Assembly (NCBI RefSeq): GCF_010119975.1
Contig: NZ_CP048222.1
Coordinates: 992,001-1,056,000, forward strand
Origin: Rhodocytophaga rosea
GTDB taxonomy: Bacteria; Bacteroidota; Bacteroidia; Cytophagales; 172606-1
DNA: 64,000 bases
Direction of reading: 5' to 3'
The position numbers and the translations under genes are program-made. Each line of letters begins with the position of its first letter. Within the stretch, counting starts at the first letter, position 1. Below are positions 8,498 through 17,641 of this stretch, one piece after another. The notes beneath the pieces are model-generated. The model did not search any database and had not been told where the DNA came from. It saw nothing but the letters and a program-made list of their open reading frames with translations.

Positions 8498-9373
8498 TTA
8501 ATTACCTGTTCCGGTACCAGTCCCTGTTCCACTGCCTGTACCTGAACCAGTACCCGTTCCGCTACCTGTGCCTGAACCAGAAGTACCGCTTCCGCTATTC
8601 GTGCCAGTGCCTGTTCCAGAACCAGTTCCTGATTTTTTCTGAGTACCAGTTCCAGTGCCTGTTCCACTCCCTGAAGTGCCTGTACCAGATGTTCCAGTAC
8701 CAGAAGTGCCGTTGCCTGTTCCAGTTCCGGAATTACCTGTCCCACTACCTGATGTACCTGTGTCAGTATCGGTATTGGCATCAGATCCACTTGTACCAGA
8801 TCCTGAAGTACCTGTACCGCCTTGGGTTCCACTGGAATTACTGCTCCCCTGTGTACCACTTCCTGATGTTCCACCTTGAGTTCCAGTTCCGGAAGTACCT
8901 GTACCTGAACTTCCATATGTACCAGTTCCCGCTCCGGTTCCGCTACCAGAATTACCTGTTGTTCCAGTACCACTTCCTGAGGCTCCTGTACCAGTTCCGG
9001 AATTACCTGTTCCACTCCCTGATGTTCCGGTTCCTGTATCTGAACCAGAGGTTCCAGTACCAGATCCACTAGTTCCTGTGCCAGAAGTCCCTGTTCCGGA
9101 AGTTCCAGTGCCCGAGCTTCCGTACGTTCCCGTACCTGCGCCGGTTCCGCTTCCTGAGTTACCAGTAGTTCCAGTACCACTGCCCGAAGCTCCTGTACCA
9201 GATCCACTGGTTCCAGTACCTGTATCAGTGTTGGCATCTGTTCCTGTACCGCTGCTGCCTGTCCCACTCATGCCCTGGTTACATCCGTAAGGTAAAATTG
9301 AGATTGAAATAATAGCAGTTGCAAAAATTCCTTTTGTAATAGCTGATTTTATTTTATTAGCAATAATGACCAT
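8498..9373 (-). CDS. Ser-Gly-Thr repeat secreted protein
   Basis: A 291-residue protein. A signal segment (residues 12-30) ends at Cys31 in ILPYGC, an imperfect lipobox, so lipoprotein anchoring is likely but not certain. Everything after residue 35 is low-complexity sequence built from [10 protein letters not shown] and SGSG units with a few Asp, Asn, Gln and Tyr. A 36-residue block (about 61-96) recurs at 130-165. It should be unstructured and surface exposed. No enzyme domain is present. A shorter paralogue lies at 10200-10502, with a TnpB-like fragment between them. The repeats keep the antisense and shifted frames open, but the signal peptide identifies this frame. The function is unknown. 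Confidence 0.75.
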   Translation of the reverse strand: MVIIANKIKSAITKGIFATAIISISILPYGCNQGMSGTGSSGTGTDANTDTGTGTSGSGTGASGSGTGTTGNSGSGTGAGTGTYGSSGTGTSGTGTSGTGTSGSGTGTSGSDTGTGTSGSGTGNSGTGTGASGSGTGTTGNSGSGTGAGTGTYGSSGTGTSGTGTQGGTSGSGTQGSSNSSGTQGGTGTSGSGTSGSDANTDTDTGTSGSGTGNSGTGTGNGTSGTGTSGTGTSGSGTGTGTGTQKKSGTGSGTGTGTNSGSGTSGSGTGSGTGTGSGTGSGTGTGTGTGN

Positions 9374-9519
9374 GATTGATATGATTTTAAAGTGATTTGT
9401 TTGGTTAAAGAATGATTTATGTGATTAAAATTTTAATATATTTTCAAAACTGCCTTTTATAGCAGCTTGCAAGAATGTATTCAAACGATACTAACGAAAT
9501 AATTGATAGTAAGTATGGA

Positions 9520-10068
9520 TTAAACCTGTATATCCAGATAATAGCTTTTATATTTTTTAAATAAAGTGGCAGAAGCAGGATGTTTGCCAGATAATACCTT
9601 TTTCTGGCAGTTTCCAATGTCTAAATGAAATTTTTCTCTGCCCTGAAGTAAGGTAAGTCCAACGGTCCATTCATCATTTTTCAGAGTGAATGTGCGCGAA
9701 TCAAACACAACATGGTTGGGCGGAAATGGATAAAAGATCACTTTGTCTTCTTTCAGTGCCGGAGCAACTCTGGCCACAGCCCGTATGGCCAGGTTTGCAG
9801 GCAAGCTATATAACTCACGAATCTGCTGGTAACAAGCCTGATGTAATTGCCATTGCTGGCTTATCTTGTGTTGTTTACCATACGACCATACAAAAAGGCA
9901 GGCGTCGGCAAATGCTTGTAAAGCAGTATCCAGCTGCTGCCGCTGTTGCGGACCGGTTATAAGTTTACAAGGAACAACAAAACCTGTTTGCCTATGTACT
10001 AAAGCCTTTTGTACGGATGAAATAATCATAATTGCCGATTCATATTTATTAATTAAATGAGCATACAT
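9520..10068 (-). CDS. TnpB-like N-terminal half, no RuvC domain
   Basis: This 182-residue ORF resembles the N-terminal half of IS200/IS605-type TnpB proteins. Family features in order are CKLITGPQQRQQL, LQAFADACLFVW, LHQACYQQIRELYSLPANLA followed by IRAVARVAPALKEDK, then SRTFTLKNDEWTVGLTLLQG and the beta segment ending KKYKSYYLDIQV. In full-length relatives the RuvC nuclease domain starts right here; in this gene a TAA follows and no frame downstream resumes it. It therefore has a REC/WED-like part without catalytic residues. Translation may start at the in-frame ATG at 10029 rather than 10068. It could be a decaying fragment or a retained stand-alone protein; no IS ends or partner TnpA were found. 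Confidence 0.65.
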   Translation of the reverse strand: MYAHLINKYESAIMIISSVQKALVHRQTGFVVPCKLITGPQQRQQLDTALQAFADACLFVWSYGKQHKISQQWQLHQACYQQIRELYSLPANLAIRAVARVAPALKEDKVIFYPFPPNHVVFDSRTFTLKNDEWTVGLTLLQGREKFHLDIGNCQKKVLSGKHPASATLFKKYKSYYLDIQV

Positions 10069-10137
10069 AATATTGACTGCAAGGCTGATTTATATGCCTG
10101 ATAAATCAAATACCAATACCCAGAAGATATATAAAAA

Positions 10138-10187
10138 GATAGCCGGATTACCTTGAAAAGAATGTATAGAGGTAAAATCCGGCTATC
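10138..10187 (-). terminator. intrinsic terminator
   Basis: A near-perfect stem GATAGCCGGATT-ACCT/AGGT-AAAATCCGGCTATC with about 15 loop bases lies between the 100-residue lipoprotein gene and the TnpB-like fragment. On the minus strand it is followed by CTTTTTAT, so it should end the lipoprotein transcript and make the TnpB fragment a separate unit. Confidence 0.8.
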
Positions 10188-10199
10188 TATGTATGTTAA

Positions 10200-10502
10200 T
10201 TATTGAGTTCCCCCAGTACCTGTTCCGCTATCGGAGCCGGAAGTACCTGTACCTGATGCTCCGGTTCCGGAAGCCCCAGTACTTGTGCTGGTGGTATCAG
10301 TTCCCATATCAGTAGAAGTAGTATCCATTTCAGAAGTTCCAGTATTCGATCCTGCATCCGTTTCGGTATCTGGTCCTCCCCCATCTGTGTTCGTTCCACT
10401 GTTACTGTTATCACATGACGACAGTAGCGGCAAGGCAAATACTGAAAGCAGGAAAGTTCCTTTTACAAAACAGGCTTTTAGATTTCTCCAATACATTTTC
10501 AT
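10200..10502 (-). CDS. Ser-Gly-Thr repeat lipoprotein, short
   Basis: A 100-residue lipoprotein. The signal FLLSVFALPLLSSC has a canonical lipobox (LSSC, Cys30). The mature part is Asp/Thr/Ser/Gly-rich, beginning with Asn/Asp/Thr-rich stretches and ending with SGTG-type repeats closely like those of the 291-residue protein at 8498-9373. The DxxxD-rich first part could bind divalent cations, which is only inference. No domain is recognised. A strong terminator follows. Confidence 0.75.
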   Translation of the reverse strand: MKMYWRNLKACFVKGTFLLSVFALPLLSSCDNSNSGTNTDGGGPDTETDAGSNTGTSEMDTTSTDMGTDTTSTSTGASGTGASGTGTSGSDSGTGTGGTQ

Positions 10503-11237
10503 AATACAAGGGTTAAGGTTATAGATGTATAGCCAGATAGCTCATTTATCCTATGCTTCAAGCCTTTATCAGCTGTTACCGGAAAAAATATCCTATAACA
10601 AAGGGCAATATTGGCTAAAACAAAGCACTGGTATATGAAATATGCAATCTGAACTATTTCTCAGAAGTTGTGTACGGGAAAAATGATAAATGGTGACAAA
10701 AAATTAATACTGAATTTAACAAATTGAGGTAAATACGTAATAAATGCGTATAAAACACATATTTTTATTAATAACACTAATTCTATATATGTTACTAGAA
10801 TTAAAAATAAACGAGTTGTAGTAAAGGGTTGATAAGCATTGATTTATAGTACCATTCTATGTTGCTGACAACCGCCAGTTTGTAATAAAACCTAACAGGA
10901 ACCGCTACTGCCGGAAACATCTTAAAAATTTCTGGCTTTTCTTACTTAATTCCCGGCACCCCATAAAATAGTTGTCTATATACCCCAGCTAAAAATTCCT
11001 CTCAATACCTGCTATTATATTCTATATAGCTTTCTATCAGTAATTTTAATGAAGGTGAGGAGTACATTTTAGCCTATTTTATAACCTGCCTTTTAAAGTG
11101 AGCCATCTTCAAAAAACTGTTTAGTGATTTACCCCTTATTTGCTCATTATCCTTGTTGCAGAGAGACTTACTTATTCAAGGTGAACTGTTTCAGAGATTC
11201 TCCCTTTACTTTGTCTTTCATTCATAAATCTTCGCGT
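10503..11237. other. 735-base AT-rich intergenic region
   Basis: A long spacer between divergent genes. It should contain promoters for the short repeat lipoprotein (minus) and the OmpA-family protein (plus). It is strongly AT-rich around 10690-10830 with no recognisable gene, tRNA or long hairpin. Confidence 0.5.
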
Positions 11238-13991
11238 ATGCTATATTATTATCGTATTAAACACACAAGTCTATTTCTAAGGTCTGCCTGTGTTTTTTTG
11301 CTTCTACAGGTATGGAGCCAGTTGCTGTTCGGACAATCTGCTACACTATACCAGACCGGGTTTGATCAGCCGGACCCAGATTGGGCATGGAGCCAGGTTG
11401 ATGATGCCGATATGTTCCGTCAGATCAGAAACGGCGTAATGGATATCGAACAACGGGGGCAAAACATATTCTGGACTACGCGAAAAGTAAATATGTCTGC
11501 CTTGAATTTCGAGTTAGAAACTACTTTTACCACAAAGGAAATATCTGGTGAATCTACCGGAGGGCTTGGATTTGTGCTAGCAGGCCGGGAGGAGAAATAT
11601 TATTATTTTGCCATTTACCCCAAAAATGGAACCTATTATATAGGCAGTTCGCAAAAAGGACAGTGGGTAACTATTCATGGTAAATCAGATCTGTATCCTG
11701 CTCATCCGGCTGTTAAAGGATTGAACCAGTCACAAACCCTGCGTTTGCAGGCAGATGCCGCTTCTGTAGTTTTCACTGTGAACGGACAGGAAATATTCCG
11801 GTGTATACGCCGCAACCGGTATGATGACTTTCAATGGATGGAACATGTAGGTATTGCTACTATGGGTCCCCAGAAATCGCAGGTAGATTCTTTTGTTATG
11901 CGCCAGCAAAGCCCGGAAGCAAAGCCATCCGCTTCCCAAACGCCTCTTGCCACCGCCTATACTACTTCATTTGATCAAACCGACCCTACCTGGTTGTGGA
12001 GTGACTGGGATGATGCAAACATGTATCGCAAGATCAAAGAAGGCTCTTTATACATTCAACAGAAAAATAATAACTCCAGCTATTGGACCATCCGCACCCT
12101 TCCGGCAGCACCTGGTAATTTTGAATTTAATACTACGCTCACGCTCACAAAAGCCGAAGCGAGCAAAGGGGCTGGTTTGATTGTTTCATGTAATGATGCT
12201 TTGTATTACTATTTCATGGTATATCCGAAAGAAAATAATGTATGGGTAGGAAGTGAGCAAAAGGGTACCTGGAAGAGCTTTCATTCGTCGAACGGGCGTT
12301 TTCAGAATGGGGTGGTAAAAGGCTTACATGAAAAATATGTTATCCGGGTAGAGAAACAAGGGGCTCAGGTGAATTTCTTTGTTAACAATGAAAAAGTGTT
12401 TACCAGTGATATTTATACGCACTATACTGAACTGCCTTATTTTAACCAGGCAGGCATCATTACAGATGGGATTATAGAAGCCAAAGTAGATGACTTTACA
12501 CTTCTGCAGAATCAAATTCCTATTCGCCTGTCGGCCGACGCAAATCAGGTGCTCACCAAAGAGAAATTGCCGGCTACCATTAACTCCACTTTTTCCGACC
12601 GCTTGCCTATTATCAGCCACGATGGAAAAACACTGTATTTTGTACGTTCCAGTGATCCGGCCAATGTTGGTCTGGATGATATATGGGTGAGTAATCTGGA
12701 AAATGGACAGAACTGGGGACAGGCAAAAAATCCTGGTGTGCCTCTCAATAACCAGTCTCACAATGCGGTGCTTTCGGTAACGCCAGATAACAATGCCATG
12801 CTGCTGATGCACCGTTACAAAACAGATGGTGCTTATAATGGTCCTGGTTTTTCGCTGTCACAGCGTTTAGCTAGCGGCTGGAGTATGCCAAAAGATGTGC
12901 TAGTAAAAAATTATTATAATCTGGCCGGCTACAATGAATATGCCCTCAGCCCAGACCGGAAAGTACTGGTACTGGCCGTAAAATGTAATGATACCCAGGG
13001 AAACCGGGATTTATATGTCAGTTTCCGGGAAACCGATAGTACATTCACAGAACCTAAGCGTATGGGAGATGTACTCAATTCATGGCGGGAAGAAATAACC
13101 CCTTTTATTGCCGGTGATGGCGTAACTATGTATTTTGCCAGCAATGGCCATCCCGGATATGGGAGTTCAGATATATTTATGTCGAAGCGGCTGGACGATT
13201 CCTGGCTGAACTGGAGTACACCAGTTAACGTAGGGCCTTATATTAACCACTCCGGCTGGGATGCCTATTTTACTTTGCCTGTACAGGGAAGTTATGCAAT
13301 GGTAGTTTCTTATGATACGGATGGCGGTGATAATATTTACAAAGTTCCTCTGCCCGCTTCTATCCGGCCTGAACCAGTGGTGCTTGTAAAAGGAATTGTA
13401 AAGAATGCCAAAAGCATGCAACCTTTACAAGCAGGCGTACATTACCAGGATCTGATCACCAACCAGGAAATTGGCATTGCTCAGACTAATCCGGTAGATG
13501 GCTCATATCAGCTCATGCTGAAAGCCGGAAGGAAATATGGTTTTTCAGCAGGTAAAGAAGGCTTTTACCCGGTAAGTGAATACCTGGATTTATCGGCATT
13601 AACAGAATATAAAGAAGTGCAGCGGGATCTGCTATTATCCCCGGTTGAGAAAGGAGAAATTATCCGGCTGAATAATGTTTTCTTTGATCTGGCTAAAGCC
13701 AACCTGCGTAATGAATCTCAGTCTGAACTGGATCAGCTGGTGGCATTTCTCAAACAGCAGTCTGCCCTTAAAATCGAACTATCCGGGCATACTGATAATG
13801 TAGGAAGCGATACAGATAATCTTACGCTTTCGCAGGAACGTATCAAAAGTGTGCGTACCTATCTGATCAAAAAAGGCATTCCGGAAAGCCGGTTACAAGC
13901 CAAAGGATGTGGGGAAAGTCAGCCGCAGGCAAGTAATGATACGGAAGATGGCCGGCAGAAAAACCGCAGGGTGGAATTTAAAATTTTGTAA
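11238..13991 (+). CDS. PD40/OmpA family outer-membrane protein
   Basis: A 917-residue envelope protein. A signal peptide covers residues 1 to about 33 (ends LLFGQS). Two homologous beta-sandwich domains of laminin-G/DUF1080 type follow (about 35-175 and 200-345, each beginning with Y-x-T-x-F-D-Q-x-D-P-x-W). Next are PD40/WD40-like repeats (about 370-640), a carboxypeptidase-regulatory-like domain (about 670-770), and a C-terminal OmpA domain with NVFFDLAKANL and ELSGHTDNVGS, ending QKNRRVEFKIL. The OmpA part should bind peptidoglycan, tethering the propeller to the outer membrane. I use the ATG at 11238, since it gives a proper signal peptide; an ORF extension to 11124 does not. The tandem N-terminal domains are not in the usual PD40-OmpA proteins. 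Confidence 0.88.
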   Translation: MLYYYRIKHTSLFLRSACVFLLLQVWSQLLFGQSATLYQTGFDQPDPDWAWSQVDDADMFRQIRNGVMDIEQRGQNIFWTTRKVNMSALNFELETTFTTKEISGESTGGLGFVLAGREEKYYYFAIYPKNGTYYIGSSQKGQWVTIHGKSDLYPAHPAVKGLNQSQTLRLQADAASVVFTVNGQEIFRCIRRNRYDDFQWMEHVGIATMGPQKSQVDSFVMRQQSPEAKPSASQTPLATAYTTSFDQTDPTWLWSDWDDANMYRKIKEGSLYIQQKNNNSSYWTIRTLPAAPGNFEFNTTLTLTKAEASKGAGLIVSCNDALYYYFMVYPKENNVWVGSEQKGTWKSFHSSNGRFQNGVVKGLHEKYVIRVEKQGAQVNFFVNNEKVFTSDIYTHYTELPYFNQAGIITDGIIEAKVDDFTLLQNQIPIRLSADANQVLTKEKLPATINSTFSDRLPIISHDGKTLYFVRSSDPANVGLDDIWVSNLENGQNWGQAKNPGVPLNNQSHNAVLSVTPDNNAMLLMHRYKTDGAYNGPGFSLSQRLASGWSMPKDVLVKNYYNLAGYNEYALSPDRKVLVLAVKCNDTQGNRDLYVSFRETDSTFTEPKRMGDVLNSWREEITPFIAGDGVTMYFASNGHPGYGSSDIFMSKRLDDSWLNWSTPVNVGPYINHSGWDAYFTLPVQGSYAMVVSYDTDGGDNIYKVPLPASIRPEPVVLVKGIVKNAKSMQPLQAGVHYQDLITNQEIGIAQTNPVDGSYQLMLKAGRKYGFSAGKEGFYPVSEYLDLSALTEYKEVQRDLLLSPVEKGEIIRLNNVFFDLAKANLRNESQSELDQLVAFLKQQSALKIELSGHTDNVGSDTDNLTLSQERIKSVRTYLIKKGIPESRLQAKGCGESQPQASNDTEDGRQKNRRVEFKIL

Positions 13992-13998
13992 CTATAGA

Positions 13999-14107
13999 AG
14001 TATTAGTAGTGAGTATAAAGTATATAGACTATTTTATAAGCTGGCAAAACAAAGACTGCTTTTGTATATTATAGTTTCTCAATACTTTGTACTCACTACT
14101 TAATACT
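13999..14107. terminator. inverted repeat between convergent genes
   Basis: The left arm 13999-14023 and right arm 14082-14107 are imperfect inverted copies of 25-26 bases (core AGTAGTGAGTA against TACTCACTACT, one indel and one mismatch). They lie exactly between two convergent genes and could act as a bidirectional terminator, though the 58-base loop is long. Confidence 0.5.
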
Positions 14108-14111
14108 GTTA

Positions 14112-14918
14112 TTACTGAGCTAAAATTTCTACCTTATCCCCTAGTTGAATCTGGTTTCCTTGCCTTCCCCATAGCAGATTCTGCCCAAACAGCACTTTAT
14201 TATTTATGGTGCGGTATCCGGAAAGAGTTTTTAAAGGTTCTTTACCGGCATTACCAGTTTGCTGGTCAATCGTAGTGAGTACACAGCGGGCACAGGGTTT
14301 TGCCAGGTGGAAAATAGTATCTCCAACGCGAATACTTTTCCATCGATCTTCCGCAAAAGGTATATCTGTTGTTACGACCAGGTTTGGCCGGAAACGGTTC
14401 ATGGGTACTGCCTCTGGCAAACGTTGATTCAGATCATCCAGAGAAGCCTGCCCGATGAGCAGAAAAGGATATGCGTCCGCAAAGCTTACTATTTCATTGT
14501 TCTTCGCATACCGATGGTCAACTTCACGGATGGAGTTATCGGGCATATACACCAGTTTGCAAGGCATTTGTAAAGCATCACTGAACCATTCGTTGGCTTC
14601 CTGACTTACTATTACCCCCTGGCAAGTATCATCCCAAATAGTAACCGTAGCCGTTTCGTCGGTTTGGGGCAAAAACGGAATATGTAATGCAGACTTACCC
14701 ATCATATCAACCTGTAAATGGCTATCATGTAAGCTCGCTTTAATTAGGGCCATTTTATGAATTTTACGCTGGGTCATAAACTGTTTTTGTGCATCCACCA
14801 GCATCCAGCGGCGGTCGAATTGTAGTCCCCTCTCCTCTATCCTTGCCGATGACAAAGAAATGCCTCCCAGGGATTTAATAGGATAAATATTTATTTCACT
14901 CAGAACAATGGCTGACAT
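14112..14918 (-). CDS. MOSC domain protein (YcbX-like)
   Basis: A 268-residue protein with an N-terminal MOSC beta-barrel (about 1-120: INIYPIKSLGGISL and RGLQFDRRWMLVD) and a C-terminal MOSC domain containing NRFRPNLVV and PCARCVLTTIDQQTG. The Cys in the last motif corresponds to the conserved MOSC cysteine thought to bind molybdenum or sulfur. YcbX/mARC-type proteins reduce N-hydroxylated compounds with a molybdenum cofactor. No ferredoxin domain is fused at the C terminus, so this is the short form. It is a single gene with a long upstream spacer. Confidence 0.9.
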   Translation of the reverse strand: MSAIVLSEINIYPIKSLGGISLSSARIEERGLQFDRRWMLVDAQKQFMTQRKIHKMALIKASLHDSHLQVDMMGKSALHIPFLPQTDETATVTIWDDTCQGVIVSQEANEWFSDALQMPCKLVYMPDNSIREVDHRYAKNNEIVSFADAYPFLLIGQASLDDLNQRLPEAVPMNRFRPNLVVTTDIPFAEDRWKSIRVGDTIFHLAKPCARCVLTTIDQQTGNAGKEPLKTLSGYRTINNKVLFGQNLLWGRQGNQIQLGDKVEILAQ

Positions 14919-15070
14919 AGGTAGGTATAATATGGGCCAAGTTTAGTAATTTTGATAAAATATCACAAGAGCCGCGAAATTGATTTACGTTTTGACATAC
15001 ATTCAAAGGCGCTGCTCATAAAATTATCGTTTCCCATTAAAACCACCCAGTTGTATCTGTAATTGCGTAC

Positions 15071-16267
15071 ATGAATTTAGTAGCCAGAATTAAAGAATTA
15101 TCAGCGGCATCTGCCAGCGAATTTGTAAGCAACCGGCGTTACCTGCATGCCAATCCAGAACTCTCCTTTCAGGAAGTAAATACCGCCAGATTCGTTGCCG
15201 AACGGCTGCGTTCCTTTGGTATCGAGCCACAGGAAGGCGTAGCAGACACCGGCCTAGTTGCCATTATTAAAGGCCAGAATCCGGAAAGTAAAACCATTGC
15301 CCTCCGTGCCGATATGGATGCGCTGCCTATCCTTGAAGCCAACAATGTTCCTTATAAATCAACCAATACAGGAGTAATGCATGCCTGCGGGCATGATGCA
15401 CATACCGCTTCCTTGCTGGGAACAGCACATATTCTTAACCAGTTAAAAGATTCATTTGAGGGCACGGTAAAGCTAATATTTCAGCCTGGAGAGGAGAAAA
15501 TTCCCGGAGGTGCTTCCTTAATGATCCGGGATGGCGTATTGCAGAATCCGGCTCCGAAATATATTCTGGGGCAGCATGTGGCACCCAATATTCCAGTAGG
15601 CAAAATAGGTTTCCGGGAGGGATTGTATATGGCCAGTGCCGATGAGTTGTATGTAACCGTGAAAGGCAAAGGCGGGCATGGCGCCATGCCTGATATCAAT
15701 ATTGATTCTGTACTCATTGCTTCTCATATTATTGTGGCCTTGCAGCAGATTGTGAGCCGGCATGCCAATCCTAAAATTCCTTCTGTGCTTTCGTTTGGAA
15801 AAGTTATTGCCAATGGGGCTACCAATGTGATTCCTGATGAAGTGTACATTGAAGGCACTTTCCGGACACTGGATGAAGAATGGCGTGCTTCTGCTCATAA
15901 GAAAATGAAAAAGATGGCAGAAGGCATTGCTGAAGCGATGGGTGCTACCTGTGAATTTACAATTATGAGAGGCTATCCTTTCCTGAAGAATGCACCAGAA
16001 CTCACGAAACGTGTTAAAAGCAGGGCAACTGAGTATATGGGCACAGAAAATATAATTGACCTGGATATCTGGATGGCAGCCGAAGATTTTGCGTATTACA
16101 CCCAGCATATTGATGCTTGCTTTTACCGCCTGGGCACCCGCAACGAAGAACGGGGTATTATTTCCTCAGTACATACACCTACCTTCGATATTGATGAGCA
16201 TGCCCTCGAAATTGGGGCAGGGCTGATGAGCTGGCTGGCTATCAGTGAGCTTCAGCAGAAGTTGTGA
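15071..16267 (+). CDS. M20 family amidohydrolase
   Basis: A 398-residue member of the M20D/amidohydrolase group (N-acyl-amino-acid or hippurate hydrolase type). Metal-binding and catalytic motifs are RADMDALPI (79-87), HACGHDAHTA (Cys106, His108, Asp109), QPGEE with its catalytic Glu, and GQHV. The dimerisation domain spans roughly 190-300 and contains the conserved GGHGAMP. It lacks a signal peptide, so it is cytoplasmic. It probably hydrolyses N-acylated amino acids; the exact substrate is unknown. It is monocistronic, with a clean ATG start. Confidence 0.92.
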   Translation: MNLVARIKELSAASASEFVSNRRYLHANPELSFQEVNTARFVAERLRSFGIEPQEGVADTGLVAIIKGQNPESKTIALRADMDALPILEANNVPYKSTNTGVMHACGHDAHTASLLGTAHILNQLKDSFEGTVKLIFQPGEEKIPGGASLMIRDGVLQNPAPKYILGQHVAPNIPVGKIGFREGLYMASADELYVTVKGKGGHGAMPDINIDSVLIASHIIVALQQIVSRHANPKIPSVLSFGKVIANGATNVIPDEVYIEGTFRTLDEEWRASAHKKMKKMAEGIAEAMGATCEFTIMRGYPFLKNAPELTKRVKSRATEYMGTENIIDLDIWMAAEDFAYYTQHIDACFYRLGTRNEERGIISSVHTPTFDIDEHALEIGAGLMSWLAISELQQKL

Positions 16268-16429
16268 CGGTTAAATATATAGTATCTAATAGCTATCCAG
16301 CTTATTCAAACAAAAGGATTTTGCAGATAGTTTATTAGATAAAAGTTAAGAATAGGTTACGCATATATTAACATATCATGATGGCTTGTTAAAAGTTAAC
16401 AATTGAATTTTTCATACATTAATTTTAAT

Positions 16430-16437
16430 TAAATTTG
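16430..16437 (+). promoter_or_regulatory. possible -7 box for the Na/Pi gene
   Basis: TAAATTTG fits TAnnTTTG and lies 22 bases before the proposed TTG start at 16460. No clear -33 box is seen, and AT-richness makes this weak. Confidence 0.25.
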
Positions 16438-16459
16438 TTACAATTAAAATGATCTATCA

Positions 16460-17641
16460 TTGAAGCAGAATGGTATTGAAGCAGGCAAAACTCCTAAAAT
16501 AAATACAACCTACATCATTATTCAGGTTTTTGCGCTGTTACTGATTACCTTTATTTTTATGCTTTCCCTGGATTTAATGAGCGTTGCGTTCAAATCTCTG
16601 GGGGCTGATATTATTGAGCATATCATTCAGGCAACATCCAATCCTTTCATTAGCTTATTTATTGGCTTGCTTACCACAGCTATCGTACAGAGCAGTTCTA
16701 CAGTCACTTCTATGATTGTTGCTGTCGTAGCTTCAGGAGCCCTATCGCTGGAAAGTGCTGTTCCTATGATAATGGGTGCAAACATTGGCACCACTGTAAC
16801 AAGTACCATTGTTGCCTTAGGCCATATTATTGATAAAAGAGAGTTCAGACGGGCTTTTGCTGTAGCTACCGTACACGACTTCTTTAATATTCTGGTCACC
16901 ATTATTTTGTTTCCGCTGGAATATTATTTTGGCATGCTTTCCCAGCTTTCGGTACTCGTAACTGGTGCGATCATTAATTTAGGTAATAAGCCAGGTGAAC
17001 TGGTAAAATTAACCATTAGTCCGGTAAGTGAGTATATCAAAAATCTAAGTAATGAGAATGGCATCTTGCTACTGATTATTTCAGTAATTTTATTATTTAT
17101 TGCTATCAAGTATTTAACCGTTTTATTGAAACAGCTGGTAATTGGAGAATCACAAAAGAAGATGGATAAATATGTATTTGGTGCCCCTGGCAAATCACTT
17201 TTGTGGGGCATGGTATTAACCGGCGCCATACATTCCAGTTCTGTTACCACCTCCCTGATCGTACCTCTGGTAGCTGCAGACAAGCTTTCTGTAAAAAAAG
17301 CCTTTCCTTTTATTATGGGTGCCAATATTGGTACTACCATTACAGCCATGATTGCAGCCATCTCTAAGTCGGAGGCAGCCCTGAGTATAGCGCTGGCGCA
17401 TGTATTGTTTAATGTAATTGGTGTACTTATCTTCTATCCCATTCCGGCTATCCGGAATATTCCTGTGCAACTGGCTCGTTCACTGGGCAGCCTCACCGTT
17501 AAAAATAGGCTGATTGGATTAGTGTATATTATCCTTACTTTTTTCCTGATTCCTTTTCTGCTGATTTCGCTGGTAGAACCAAAAAATAACAAGAATAAAC
17601 CATCCTCTGTACAGGAAGTGCCTTCGAAAGAGGTGAGATAG
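16460..17641 (+). CDS. Na+/Pi cotransporter family protein
   Basis: A 393-residue membrane protein with two Na_Pi_cotrans repeats. Each repeat has its QSSS-type motif: TAIVQSSSTVTSM (Gln77-Ser80) and GAIHSSSVTTSL (about 254-265), each followed by an IMGANIGTT segment. It lacks the C-terminal PhoU-like domain found in many bacterial YjbB-type members. It should move phosphate coupled to sodium. The start appears to be TTG at 16460; no in-frame ATG occurs before residue 34, which is inside the first membrane span. A small hairpin with CCGGCTA/TAGCCGG arms at 17719-17740 follows. Confidence 0.88.
   Translation: MKQNGIEAGKTPKINTTYIIIQVFALLLITFIFMLSLDLMSVAFKSLGADIIEHIIQATSNPFISLFIGLLTTAIVQSSSTVTSMIVAVVASGALSLESAVPMIMGANIGTTVTSTIVALGHIIDKREFRRAFAVATVHDFFNILVTIILFPLEYYFGMLSQLSVLVTGAIINLGNKPGELVKLTISPVSEYIKNLSNENGILLLIISVILLFIAIKYLTVLLKQLVIGESQKKMDKYVFGAPGKSLLWGMVLTGAIHSSSVTTSLIVPLVAADKLSVKKAFPFIMGANIGTTITAMIAAISKSEAALSIALAHVLFNVIGVLIFYPIPAIRNIPVQLARSLGSLTVKNRLIGLVYIILTFFLIPFLLISLVEPKNNKNKPSSVQEVPSKEVR

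Noticed and set aside
8464-9290. Other open frames across the Ser-Gly-Thr repeat gene on both strands
   Set aside because: The repeated codons keep all frames free of stops. Only one frame begins with a signal peptide.
5576-10068. A defence island made of the ABC pair, unknown gene and TnpB-like fragment
   Set aside because: The genes are in separate transcription units divided by terminators, and no nuclease, helicase or other known defence gene is present.
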